A stretch of 64,000 bases of DNA from COE1 sp910588595. Lineage in GTDB: Bacteria > Bacillota > Clostridia > Lachnospirales > Lachnospiraceae. Of the stretch, positions 34,167-42,821 are shown one piece after another (the first letter of the stretch is position 1; each line of letters opens with the position of its first letter). The notes under the pieces are model-generated. The model was not told the DNA's origin and did not search any database. It worked only from the letters and a program-made list of their open reading frames with translations. Location: NCBI GenBank assembly GCA_948957135.1, contig CARDBT010000018.1:1-64000 (forward strand), given 5' to 3'. The position numbers and the translations under genes are program-made.

Positions 34167-34901
34167 ATGATTCGATTGATTCTTGTGGCAGGCTTTGTCA
34201 TTCTCTTTCTCATACTGAGCATTCCGATCATGCTCGTGGAATGGATCATCGGCAAATATAAACCTGATGTCAAGAGCCGCTCCAGCCTTGCGATCGTCAA
34301 TTGGGCATTCCGCTGCGTCCGCTTTCTGGCAGGCGCAAAAGTGGATTATATCGGTGAGGAAAATATCCCGTCAGACACTCCTGTGCTCTATATCGGAAAC
34401 CACAGAAGCTTTTTTGATGTCGTGCTCACCTACATACGCGTTCCCCGCCCCACGGGCTATATCGCAAAGAAAAGCATGGAAAAAGTCCCTCTGCTCAATA
34501 TCTGGATGCGCAACCTCCACTGTCTGTTCCTCGACCGAGAAAATATCAAGGCTGGTATGCAGACCATTCTCGCCGCTATAGACCTGATGAAGAACGGCAA
34601 GTCCATCTGTATCTTTCCCGAGGGAACCAGAAACAAGGAGGAGGGTACACTCCTTCCCTTTCACGAAGGAAGCTTTAAGATTGCCGCAAAAGCAAACTGC
34701 CCGATCGTTCCCATGACGATCAACAACAGTGCCGCCGTCTTTGAAAACCAGTTCCCATGGATTAAAAAAGCACATGTTATTATTGAGTACGGCAAACCGA
34801 TCTACATCAAGGAACTTCCCAAGGAACAGCAGAAGAAGCTGGCACCTTATGTGGAGGAGATCATTATGGAGACATATAATAGAAATAAGGACAACATATG
34901 A
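34167..34901 (+). CDS. plsC: 1-acyl-sn-glycerol-3-phosphate acyltransferase
   Basis: A 244-residue membrane acyltransferase that makes phosphatidic acid. N-terminal helix, catalytic HX4D in NHRSFFD, then the substrate motif FPEGTRNKEEGTLLPFHEG and PIVPMTI. ATG 34167 is preferred over the TTG at 34146. The stop TGA is directly followed by TAAGGAACTGTAG, the left end of a family C element. Confidence 0.92.
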   Translation: MIRLILVAGFVILFLILSIPIMLVEWIIGKYKPDVKSRSSLAIVNWAFRCVRFLAGAKVDYIGEENIPSDTPVLYIGNHRSFFDVVLTYIRVPRPTGYIAKKSMEKVPLLNIWMRNLHCLFLDRENIKAGMQTILAAIDLMKNGKSICIFPEGTRNKEEGTLLPFHEGSFKIAAKANCPIVPMTINNSAAVFENQFPWIKKAHVIIEYGKPIYIKELPKEQQKKLAPYVEEIIMETYNRNKDNI

Positions 34902-34903
34902 TA

Positions 34904-34926
34904 AGGAACTGTAGAAAAATAACTGA
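34904..34926. repeat. left end of a family C element
   Basis: AAGGAACTGTAGAAAAATAA is identical to the left end of the copy at 47561, but no matching right end is found before murF. It begins at the plsC stop codon. Confidence 0.6.
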
Positions 34927-34931
34927 CACAT

Positions 34932-34965
34932 GATCATAAAACAGTCATGCTAACTGTTTTATGAT
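34932..34965. terminator. hairpin at the murF 3' end
   Basis: A perfect 13-bp stem, GATCATAAAACAG (34932-34944) with 34953-34965. The right arm is the last codons of murF and the loop contains its stop codon. No T tract on either strand. It may still separate the convergent plsC and murF transcripts. Confidence 0.55.
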
Positions 34966-36450
34966 CTCCTCGAAATGCATCCCGTGAGACGCTTTGACCA
35001 GCACGATATCACCGTCGTGAACGATCTCTCCGATATCCGCAGACAACGTTTCCTTGTTCTCATAATAGTACAGTCTTACAGCCGGATTCTCCACACTCCT
35101 GGCGCCATCGTACATGTTTCTGCACAATTTCCCCACACAGACTATCACATCGATATCCTTCTGCGCCGCGTAGACACCAACCTCGCGGTGCAGTGCCGCC
35201 TCGTCGGCGCCAAGCTCAAACATATCCCCGAGAATCGCAGCCTTGCGCATCTTCTTATGCCGTCGAGGATGCGCTGTGTCAACTGAATCATCGCTTGCAG
35301 CCGAGATATCTGCCGCATTCGGATCACCTGCCAGATCCATGACATCTGTCATATGAAGCAGATCGATCGCCGCTTTCATCGAGACAGGATTGGCGTTGTA
35401 ACAGTCGTCGATCAATATCAGCCTGTCAGTGCGGATCACATGACTCCTGCCTCCTACGGCTTCCACATCACGGATTCCAGCCTGAATCTGTCTCGGAGAC
35501 AACCCAAACAACACTCCCACCGTTGTCGCGGCGAGCGCATTGTACAGCATATGCTCACCAGGAAGCGGTATCTGTGCCGCAAAGACAATATCATCGCCTG
35601 ACCCCCTGAGGTGTTTCCTGATATGGATCCGCACCCGGCTGCCCATTAACCCTCTGTTCTCATAATTGTCCGCATAAACTGCACTGTTATCCCCGCTGCC
35701 GAAAAACACAGGAATGCTCCCTTTGACTTCCCTGATCGTGATCAGCCGGTCATCGTCACCATTGAGGCAGATCCGGGCACCTTCCTGCATAAAATCAAAT
35801 ATCTCTGTCTTGGCTCTTAGGATCCCGTCCCTTGTCCCGAGATTTTCAAGGTGGCACTGTCCGATATTCGTGATCAGGCACACATCCGGTCTTGCGATCT
35901 TACTCAGTCTGTGCATCTCGCCAAAATCACTAATCCCCATCTCCAGGACTGCGATCTCACAATCTTCACGGATCTGGAGCACTGTCAGCGGAAGTCCTAT
36001 TTCGTTGTTAAAATTCCCTTCTGTCTTCAATACGCGGAAACCTTTTGACAATACACTTGCCACAAATTCCTTCGTGCTGGTCTTTCCGACACTCCCCGTG
36101 ATGCCTACCACTTTGATGTCAAGCTGTCTTCGGTAATACTCCGCCACATCCTTTAACGCCTGAAAACTGTCCTCCACGAGGATGTAAGCCCCCTTTGGAT
36201 CTCTTGGCGCTTTCTCACAGATCACACCAAGTGCACCGGCATCAAAAACCTGATCGATAAAGCTGTGCCCGTCAACACGCTCACCGCGCGTCGCGATAAA
36301 GATGTAATCTTTTCCCACCTTACGGGAGTCGATCACGACACCCGCTGCACACCTCCTGGCAATGTCCACATCGCAGGTTTCCGGCTGCACCTCTATGTGA
36401 AGCGTTCCCTTCACTGCCTCCGCGATATTTTTCAGTGTCATATTTTTCAT
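34945..36450 (-). CDS. murF: UDP-MurNAc-tripeptide--D-Ala-D-Ala ligase
   Basis: A 501-residue Mur ligase adding D-Ala-D-Ala to the peptidoglycan precursor. ATP site GITGSVGKTSTKEFVASVL, then NFNNEIGLPLTVL, LEMGISDFGEM and DDCYNANPVSMKAAID are MurF motifs. A low-complexity insert (DPNAADISAASDDSVDTAHP) precedes the C-terminal domain. It is followed 5' by ddl after a 258-bp spacer with a family B element. Confidence 0.95.
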   Translation of the reverse strand: MKNMTLKNIAEAVKGTLHIEVQPETCDVDIARRCAAGVVIDSRKVGKDYIFIATRGERVDGHSFIDQVFDAGALGVICEKAPRDPKGAYILVEDSFQALKDVAEYYRRQLDIKVVGITGSVGKTSTKEFVASVLSKGFRVLKTEGNFNNEIGLPLTVLQIREDCEIAVLEMGISDFGEMHRLSKIARPDVCLITNIGQCHLENLGTRDGILRAKTEIFDFMQEGARICLNGDDDRLITIREVKGSIPVFFGSGDNSAVYADNYENRGLMGSRVRIHIRKHLRGSGDDIVFAAQIPLPGEHMLYNALAATTVGVLFGLSPRQIQAGIRDVEAVGGRSHVIRTDRLILIDDCYNANPVSMKAAIDLLHMTDVMDLAGDPNAADISAASDDSVDTAHPRRHKKMRKAAILGDMFELGADEAALHREVGVYAAQKDIDVIVCVGKLCRNMYDGARSVENPAVRLYYYENKETLSADIGEIVHDGDIVLVKASHGMHFEEIIKQLA

Positions 36451-36484
36451 GGCAGCCCTCCATTTATTTGATCATTGTCTATAT

Positions 36485-36651
36485 CTAGTACAGCATTGCA
36501 TTAATAATCGAGTAAATACCACCTGCTATCCGCGCCCTCTGCACACCTTCAAAGCTAGACGCAGGGTCCACTACGCCGTCGCTTTGAAGGCGCACAGATG
36601 ACACGAATATCAAGCGCTATTTACTTCAATATTAATGCAACGCTGTACTAG
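36485..36651 (-). repeat. inverted-repeat element, family B, copy 2
   Basis: A 167-bp copy in opposite orientation to 29890-30056, with the same CTAG-bounded ends and internal hairpin. It occupies most of the ddl-murF spacer, where these two genes are normally close or coupled. Confidence 0.88.
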
Positions 36652-36708
36652 ACCATTCAGCATTCTCAAAGCTGCAGTATCAAGTGATACAATAGCCTAT
36701 CCAAACAA

Positions 36709-37746
36709 TTATTTATATTTTTCCACGGAGCTGTCAATGATCCGCTGACACAAATCTTCAAAATTCATACCGACTACTGCCGCCTCCTGCGGGAGCAGCG
36801 ATGTCGGCGTCATCCCCGGCAGCGTATTTGCCTCGAGACAATAAAATTGATATTCGTCGTCCATGCGGAAATCCATACGGGCATATGTTTTGAGCCGCAG
36901 TGCCCTGTAAACTGTCTCTGCACAGGACTGCATCGCGCGCGTGACATTGGCGTCCAACTCAGCCGGGCAAGTTTCCACAGTCGCCCCCGCCTGATACTTA
37001 TTTTTGTAGTCATAGAAGCCTGCCTTCGGTGCGATCTCTATCACAGGAAGCGCTTTCCCGTCAATGACACCGATCGAGAACTCCCGCCCGTCTATGTACT
37101 GCTCGATGATCACCCGGTCCTCAAATACATACGCCTTTTCCAGCGCTGTGTCAAGCTGATCCCTGTCATCTGCGCGGTATACCCCTACACTGGAACCACC
37201 GCAGTTTACTTTCACGATACAGGGAAAAATATTCCATGTGTCTATCAGCTGCCGCTCGTTTTTACAGATCGTGATCCCCTTCGGCGTCGGTATCTTGTAT
37301 TTGTGAAAGAGCTCCTTTGAAATCGCCTTATCCATGGCAAGTGCGCTGGAGAGATAATCCGTGCCGGTGTACCTGATATCAAGGAGATCAAACATCGCCT
37401 GGATCTTTCCGTCCTCACCGTTCTGTCCATGGAGCGCCAGAAAAACAATATCCGACTGAGCGCAGATTTTAATGACATTGGGTCCTATAAAACAGTCCGG
37501 ATTCTCCTTTCTAAGTGCCTTGACCGCACTGATATCCGGATTAACTTCTGATATCTTTCCAAATTTCTCACTCCAGTCACGATCCTGGGCAAAGATATTG
37601 CCGGTTTCCCCCTCATAACCGAGGTACACATCCAGAAGCACCGCCTCGTGCCCCTTCTTCCTAAGCGCATGATAGATCATAGACCCTGTAACCAGTGACA
37701 CATCGCGCTCTGTACTGATTCCGCCTGCCAAAATTACGATTCTCAT
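36709..37746 (-). CDS. ddl: D-alanine--D-alanine ligase
   Basis: A 345-residue ATP-grasp ligase. N-terminus RIVILAGGISTERDVSLVTG, then GQNGEDGKIQAMFDLL, TGTDYLSSALAMDK, NCGGSSVGVYRADD and the C-terminal ARMDFRMDDEYQFYCLEANTLPGMT. It supplies the D-Ala-D-Ala used by MurF, encoded next. ATG 37746 (MRIVILAGG) is chosen; upstream in-frame ATGs are possible. Confidence 0.95.
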   Translation of the reverse strand: MRIVILAGGISTERDVSLVTGSMIYHALRKKGHEAVLLDVYLGYEGETGNIFAQDRDWSEKFGKISEVNPDISAVKALRKENPDCFIGPNVIKICAQSDIVFLALHGQNGEDGKIQAMFDLLDIRYTGTDYLSSALAMDKAISKELFHKYKIPTPKGITICKNERQLIDTWNIFPCIVKVNCGGSSVGVYRADDRDQLDTALEKAYVFEDRVIIEQYIDGREFSIGVIDGKALPVIEIAPKAGFYDYKNKYQAGATVETCPAELDANVTRAMQSCAETVYRALRLKTYARMDFRMDDEYQFYCLEANTLPGMTPTSLLPQEAAVVGMNFEDLCQRIIDSSVEKYK

Positions 37747-37782
37747 TTTCATTCCCCCACTCATCTCTGTCGCGATAAACGC

Positions 37783-39177
37783 CTATTCCTCTAATTGAGT
37801 GATATTTCCGATCATATCACTCATGCTAAAAAGCATGATACCCTTCCACTCAAAACGCTGCATCTGCGTGCCATCTGCTCCTATATAACTGATTCCGCCC
37901 TCATTAAGCCCACCCATATATTTTATGGTATTCTCGATAATAACAGTATATTCCTTACTGGGAGTCATATAGTTCACAAAACTCAAGTGAAGCATATTGG
38001 ATATACTTTCCTCGACCGTCCTCGTGCCTGTGCCAAAGATACTGTCCTGTTCAACCTCCTCACAGATCGCTTCCACCCGATCGACCATATCCCTCATAAT
38101 ATATGTGCATAGATCCCTGTCTGTGCCTTTTGCCGCGCTGATATACGCCAGCACACCATAAAAAACAAAACCTTCGCTGGAATAATCCTGTGTCTTTTCC
38201 CGCAGGAACTGCTCTGCGATCGTCTTGTACTCCGCGCTGCCCTCAGCCTTAAACAACTGTGCCGCGGCATAAAAACGTGCCATCTTTTCGCTGTCAGTCT
38301 CACATGGCTGTTGCTCGAGCCAGCTCCACGCAGCATCTGCCGCCTGCTGGTACTCTCTGCTCACATTTGCCTCATAACGCCCAAACATATCCCGGCTCAT
38401 TGCCATAATACCGCAAAACGCCGCTGTTGCATTATAATCACCGTACATGCTTCCATCACTTTTCTGTCTGGAACTCAGCCACTTTCCCATGTACAACAAC
38501 TGCGTCACGAGCTGCTGATCCTGCTCTCCCTGATCCAAATGCTGGTATGCCGCCTCAAAAAGCGCCCCGTTACACTGCAGCGCATACATGACCTCATGCA
38601 TCCCGAAGCTCATATCACATACACCTTCCGGACTTTCCTGCATGTTGGAATCAGAAAAATTTTTTAGCATACTCAAAAACAGATTTTCGTATATATCCTC
38701 AGCGATCACAAACGGATAAGACTGTCCAACGATATCTGTATGAATATAATAAGTTCCCGCTTCATCGAAGACCGTAAAATCTCCCACACTCAGAACCTGT
38801 CCGCTCAGCGGGTCAACCTCCCCGCGCGGTATGATCCCTGTATAGACCACCTCACCGTCGCTGCTTCGCACGACATCAAACGTCTGCCCATGACGATCCC
38901 CTGCAAATATCACCTTTTTTTCTCTGCCCGACGCATATCCTGCAACATCAACATAGATGCTCGGTCTGCTCACAGGCAGAACAACCCCATATGACGCGAG
39001 CACGGAGCCATGATTTCCCTTCTCTGCCAGACCTGGCTGCTGTGCTATGTCTGGCGTTTCCGCCCCGCTTCCCTGGTGTGTGTCCGACTGCTGTGTATTT
39101 TTGTGGTTTCCACAGGAACTTGTCACAAACATTGCTATTAAGATGATGCAGCAAACATAATATTTGCATTTTTTCAT
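37783..39177 (-). CDS. GH9-like lipoprotein
   Basis: A 464-residue lipoprotein (lipobox FVTSSCGN, Cys22). An N-terminal Ig-like domain of the kind in family 9 cellulases (SIYVDVAGYASGREKKVIFAG... VLSVGDFTVFDEAGTYYIHT) is followed by an all-helical region resembling the (alpha/alpha)6 barrel. The typical catalytic DAGDY and C-terminal HHR motifs are not evident, so enzymatic activity is doubtful. It lies 36 bp upstream of ddl. Confidence 0.7.
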   Translation of the reverse strand: MKKCKYYVCCIILIAMFVTSSCGNHKNTQQSDTHQGSGAETPDIAQQPGLAEKGNHGSVLASYGVVLPVSRPSIYVDVAGYASGREKKVIFAGDRHGQTFDVVRSSDGEVVYTGIIPRGEVDPLSGQVLSVGDFTVFDEAGTYYIHTDIVGQSYPFVIAEDIYENLFLSMLKNFSDSNMQESPEGVCDMSFGMHEVMYALQCNGALFEAAYQHLDQGEQDQQLVTQLLYMGKWLSSRQKSDGSMYGDYNATAAFCGIMAMSRDMFGRYEANVSREYQQAADAAWSWLEQQPCETDSEKMARFYAAAQLFKAEGSAEYKTIAEQFLREKTQDYSSEGFVFYGVLAYISAAKGTDRDLCTYIMRDMVDRVEAICEEVEQDSIFGTGTRTVEESISNMLHLSFVNYMTPSKEYTVIIENTIKYMGGLNEGGISYIGADGTQMQRFEWKGIMLFSMSDMIGNITQLEE

Positions 39178-39273
39178 TTTTCAACAGTCCCTTTTACTGC
39201 ATTTTACTTCGTTCCATCTCATTATTCTACACGTATTTTTCTAACAAGTAAAGCATTTACTTATGAAATCCCT

Positions 39274-39446
39274 TTAAATTCGTAACAGTTCAACCTTGGC
39301 TTCCTGTTACAAGCATCAAGCCATGCAAAAACCGCTTCGCGGATGTCGAAGCCACGTACCGTGGCTTGATGCATCTAGGCCACTATGCTTTCTCACTGAC
39401 TTCGCAGCGCAGTGCGAAGTCCTGGGCTGAACTGTTACTTAAATTC
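39274..39446 (+). repeat. inverted-repeat element, family A, copy 1, with 8-bp target duplication
   Basis: The element 39282-39438 (157 bp) has perfect 11-bp ends GTAACAGTTCA/TGAACTGTTAC and is flanked by TTAAATTC on both sides. Internal pairings include GCATCAAGCCA with TGGCTTGATGC and CTTCGCA with TGCGAAG. It fills most of the 326-bp space between the GH9-like and YlmH-like genes. Confidence 0.92.
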
Positions 39447-39503
39447 CTACTTCCCTGTAGCAGCGCCTGAGAGATCTCACACAACGATCAATGGGGCATC
39501 TTT

Positions 39504-40262
39504 TTAACAGAAAATATCAACCTCCACATTCAGCTTCCCCTTGCGTGTCTCACCTGATATCCCGGCAAACTGGAATCTGCCAAAGCCCCGCACCGTCACT
39601 TTGTCCGCCGGTTTTAACTGTCCGCCGTTGTTCTCACTCAACCTGCCATTTACAAAGACTTTCTTTGCCCGGAAAAGTTCCACGCTCTCACTCCTGGACA
39701 AATTATAGACCTTCGCCGTGATGCTGTCAGCGCGCACCGCACTGACCTGAACATTCTTGCGCTCCAGCCTCGTGACAGTGCTCTCTGGTATTTTCTCTGC
39801 GATCCGGCAGCGGACATTCGTATGTCTGACCTGAACCATGTTTTCTGTGATATACGGTGCCATTTTTTCTGTACAGAACAGGAAAGCATGTTTTCCGTCA
39901 ATGATGATATCTCCGAGCGTACTGCGCTCAATGCCAAGATTCATCAGCGCTCCCAGATAGTCCCTGTGTCCAAGCTCCTCGCCGAACTTTTCAACAAGCG
40001 GTGCGATCTCAATGCACTGGATCGGAAAGCGCTCCTCATATCCGCAGAACTCCTCGCTGCCAAAGCGCAGCATCATGCGCTCGCAGTCCGCAGTACCGCC
40101 AAACTCCGTGACAGGCACATAGGAAAGATCACGTTCCATGTGATAATAGACATCAAGCTCTGCCGCCGACAAAAAGCCCGTAAATAAATATTGGCTGTTA
40201 TTGTATGATTTGTCCGCCAGCTCGCTCAAACGTTTTCTCAATAAAATTTCATCTGAATCCAT
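39504..40262 (-). CDS. YlmH-like S4 RNA-binding protein
   Basis: A 252-residue protein with the YlmH layout: an N-terminal region beginning RKRLSELADKSYNN with FTGFLSAAE, a central RNP-like part (GALMNLGIERSTLGDI), and a C-terminal S4 domain (LSRSESVELFRAKKVFVNGR). YlmH proteins bind RNA or stalled ribosomal complexes and are often near division genes; here no division gene adjoins. Confidence 0.88.
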   Translation of the reverse strand: MDSDEILLRKRLSELADKSYNNSQYLFTGFLSAAELDVYYHMERDLSYVPVTEFGGTADCERMMLRFGSEEFCGYEERFPIQCIEIAPLVEKFGEELGHRDYLGALMNLGIERSTLGDIIIDGKHAFLFCTEKMAPYITENMVQVRHTNVRCRIAEKIPESTVTRLERKNVQVSAVRADSITAKVYNLSRSESVELFRAKKVFVNGRLSENNGGQLKPADKVTVRGFGRFQFAGISGETRKGKLNVEVDIFC

Positions 40263-40293
40263 ACTCAGTATCCCTCTCTAAAACCTTTTTATG

Positions 40294-40758
40294 TTAGTCT
40301 CTTTCCATTGCCTGCAAATAATCCCTATCCCACAAGAGGATCTTTAGTTTTCGCGCTGCCTGCACTGCCGGTTTCGTAAAATACTGGTTTGTCAGCACCG
40401 CCCCGACCATTCTGTCATAGTAATCCCTTCCCGCGTAGGCTTCCTGCACCGCCTTGATGCCCACAAGCCCGGAGTAGCGTTTGCACTGGATCGCGTAGGT
40501 AACGCCATCCTTCTCCGCAAGGATATCGACGCCGTAATCGCCGCTGCTGCGCGTGACCTTCACATCGACAAAGCCGTCTGCCGCGAGCAGGTCTGCGCAA
40601 TAGTATTCAAAATCAAATCCGTCCATCGTGTCAAGTTCTCTGCGTCTGGCACTGGCGCGAAACTGCCGGCAGACCAGCACGCCCACCGCCGTAACCAGCA
40701 CGATTCCGGCAATTATCACTATTAATGTAAATATCTGCGTGTTCATTTGTGACTCCAT
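40294..40758 (-). CDS. membrane-tethered Mrr-like restriction endonuclease domain protein
   Basis: A 154-residue protein. One N-terminal helix (IFTLIVIIAGIVLVTAVGVLVC) precedes an Mrr_cat-type nuclease domain: FDFEYYCADLLAADGF, SGDYGVDILAE and YAIQCKRYSGLVGIKAVQEA carry the D and Q-x-K catalytic pattern. No methyltransferase is adjacent, so it is not a classical restriction system. The start is uncertain (40758, 40746 or 40803). Confidence 0.82.
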   Translation of the reverse strand: MESQMNTQIFTLIVIIAGIVLVTAVGVLVCRQFRASARRRELDTMDGFDFEYYCADLLAADGFVDVKVTRSSGDYGVDILAEKDGVTYAIQCKRYSGLVGIKAVQEAYAGRDYYDRMVGAVLTNQYFTKPAVQAARKLKILLWDRDYLQAMERD

Positions 40759-40901
40759 CTCGTTTCCATGTCCTGTATCTATATTTTTATTGGTTTTGTA
40801 CATTCTTTTTCACATGTTGTCAATGAATGGATTTATTTTACCACACAAATGTTTGTATCACAAGTTATTTCGTAAAAATATTTCACTTTTAGATTTTCCT
40901 C

Positions 40902-40930
40902 TTTACAAATCGCGCGTATTGTTGTATAGT
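40902..40930 (+). promoter_or_regulatory. promoter upstream of the THF riboswitch
   Basis: -35 TTTACA (40902-40907), 17-bp spacer, -10 TATAGT (40925-40930), ending 32 bp before the riboswitch. Confidence 0.7.
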
Positions 40931-40962
40931 TCGATTGTTACAACGATGATCATTTCAATCAT

Positions 40963-41073
40963 GCAGAGTAGAATCGCGTGCGTCAAGTGCCTTGTGAACA
41001 GGGAGTTGTCACAGGGACGAAAAAAGAAATACTTTCCATTTTCTTTTGCGGTACGAGGTTCGCATCCCGCTGC
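40963..41073 (+). ncRNA. tetrahydrofolate (THF) riboswitch
   Basis: It contains the conserved THF aptamer segments in order: GCAGAGTAG, GCGTGCGTCAAGTG, GGGAGTTGTCACAGGGACGA and GCGGTACGAGGTTCGCATCC, then CGCTGC. The P1 helix pairs GCAG (40963) with CTGC (41073). It stands about 95 nt upstream of folT, the classic target of this riboswitch, so folate transport is probably reduced when THF is high. Confidence 0.92.
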
Positions 41074-41168
41074 TACATATTTGACTGTTTAAGATGACGG
41101 AGCAATTTTCTGATTTCTTAAGTCTCATTTGTGTAGTTTCAGGTTACTGCATAAAGGAGGCTGTTTTT

Positions 41169-41759
41169 ATGCAAAAAATCACGAAACTAGGCTCAAAACT
41201 CTATTTGAATTCTTTCAAGGAGCTGAAAGTCACCCACAATCTTGTGCTGTGTGGTCTGATGGCGGCGCTCGCAGTCGTGCTCAACTACACCACATCCATT
41301 TTTATCACACCCAATATCCGAATCGGTTTTTCCGGTCTGCCAAACCGTGTGATAGAATATCTGTTTGGCCCCTGGGTCGGCTCCATCTTCGGCGCCACGC
41401 TCGATATCCTGAAATATCTGCTGAAACCGGACGGCGGTGCTTTTTTCTTCGGCTATACATTCAATGTCATGGTCGCAGGTGTGATCTACGGCTCTGTCCT
41501 GTACAAGAAGCCCGTGAGGATCTGGCGCATTTTTATCGCTGAATTACTGACTAAGACGATCGTTAACTGCGGTCTGAACACGCTGTGGCTTGCTGTATTG
41601 AACGGAAACGCTTTTATGGCGATCCTGCCCGCGCGCGTGATCAAAAACATCATCATGCTGCCGATCGACACAGCGATCCTGTTCTTTGTGCTCACTTTTG
41701 TCACAAAACTCGTGAACATGCCGGAGTTTCGCCGATACCGGCGAGACGGGTCAGAATGA
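41169..41759 (+). CDS. folT: folate ECF transporter S component
   Basis: A 196-residue membrane protein with about six helices; the family N-terminus LVLCGLMAALAVVLNYTTSIFITPNIRIGFSGLPN fits FolT-type S components, which bind folate and pair with an ECF energizing module encoded elsewhere. ATG 41169 has AAAGGAGGCTG upstream. The THF riboswitch supports the assignment. Confidence 0.92.
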   Translation: MQKITKLGSKLYLNSFKELKVTHNLVLCGLMAALAVVLNYTTSIFITPNIRIGFSGLPNRVIEYLFGPWVGSIFGATLDILKYLLKPDGGAFFFGYTFNVMVAGVIYGSVLYKKPVRIWRIFIAELLTKTIVNCGLNTLWLAVLNGNAFMAILPARVIKNIIMLPIDTAILFFVLTFVTKLVNMPEFRRYRRDGSE

Positions 41760-41893
41760 CAATGTGTAGAATATCCCTTCGTTCTTCCTTTTTTTGCCGA
41801 ACTCAAATTAACTCTTTTTTCACCCACAAATGTGTGTTAGAATATATACATCAGCACTTTGTGAACGACTTTTCTTGCAGAAGGGGTACATAT

Positions 41894-42793
41894 ATGAACG
41901 AAAATGATAACTTTATTTTTGATGAATTGAGACTTCTTGTAGACAGATCAGCGCTGATATGGCTGACTTTTATGACAGGTGTGTCACTGATGATCGGTCT
42001 GCTCTGTCTTGCCGGTGCACTGCCGCCTGCAGCGCTCTGGTCGCTGGCGTGGATCCTCCCGACAGGGATCTGTCTGTGGCTTGTGGTATGCCACTATCAC
42101 AAAAGGGCAAAGATCCTTGCCCAGAAGCAGCAGATCTCCATGATGGCATATCACGCCAAGCAGGTACTGGAGCATCTGCAGCAGCAGATCCCTGATACCC
42201 TGATCACGGACAGCCGGATCAAAATGCGCTATCTGGCACGCCACGGCATCGACATCGACGCTGCGATGACAAGACTTGGGCACAATGTAGAAAAGTACAA
42301 TGAACTGGCAATGGCATTCTTGAAAAACAGTGACAAGTACGAGGACGCACTCTATGATCTGATGCAGCCAGACACGCTCATGGAATATGGTGCCCATGCA
42401 CATATCCTGAGAGTCAAGGCGAACGAGCTGGGGCTTGTCACCCTCACAGACACTGCTTTTTTTCACGAGATCGAAGCTTACGCCGGCGACCTGGACGTGA
42501 TACGCGACAATTGGAAAAAACTCTCCTTTGAGCTTGACGAATCCTACGGTATCTTAAGTGAATACGTGAAATCACTTGCCCTGAAGGATGACGCCATCGA
42601 CAAGGACGGAAATCACATGTCCTTCAAGAAATGGGGCGAACAGCTTCAGGAGGCGTTTCAGGCACTTGAGACTTACGATACCCAAAAAGCAAAAACAATA
42701 CTAAACGAACTCGTCAGATTCCCGATCGACTCTGATATCACCAAGGCGTTAAAAGGGATCATCTCAAATATTGACGAAATGATGGCTGTTTAA
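41894..42793 (+). CDS. membrane protein with Hpt-like domain
   Basis: A 299-residue protein. Two adjacent membrane helices (about 17-65) are followed by a helical cytoplasmic region. The stretch AHAHILRVKANELGL with the next helix FHEIEAYAGD resembles the Hpt phospho-histidine helix (HxLK-x3-x3-G). The extended reading frame upstream of 41894 overlaps folT and is rejected. Function unknown; phosphorelay is inferred. Confidence 0.65.
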   Translation: MNENDNFIFDELRLLVDRSALIWLTFMTGVSLMIGLLCLAGALPPAALWSLAWILPTGICLWLVVCHYHKRAKILAQKQQISMMAYHAKQVLEHLQQQIPDTLITDSRIKMRYLARHGIDIDAAMTRLGHNVEKYNELAMAFLKNSDKYEDALYDLMQPDTLMEYGAHAHILRVKANELGLVTLTDTAFFHEIEAYAGDLDVIRDNWKKLSFELDESYGILSEYVKSLALKDDAIDKDGNHMSFKKWGEQLQEAFQALETYDTQKAKTILNELVRFPIDSDITKALKGIISNIDEMMAV

Positions 42794-42821
42794 AAAACGA
42801 CCGCTAGAGCGGTCGTTTTTT
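42792..42821. terminator. bidirectional terminator
   Basis: AAAAAACGACCGC, loop TAGA, GCGGTCGTTTTTT. It ends the Hpt-like gene on the plus strand and the lipoprotein gene (stop 42820) on the minus strand. Confidence 0.93.

Noticed and set aside
40294..40758. complete restriction-modification system
   Set aside because: There is a nuclease-like domain but no methyltransferase or specificity gene beside it.
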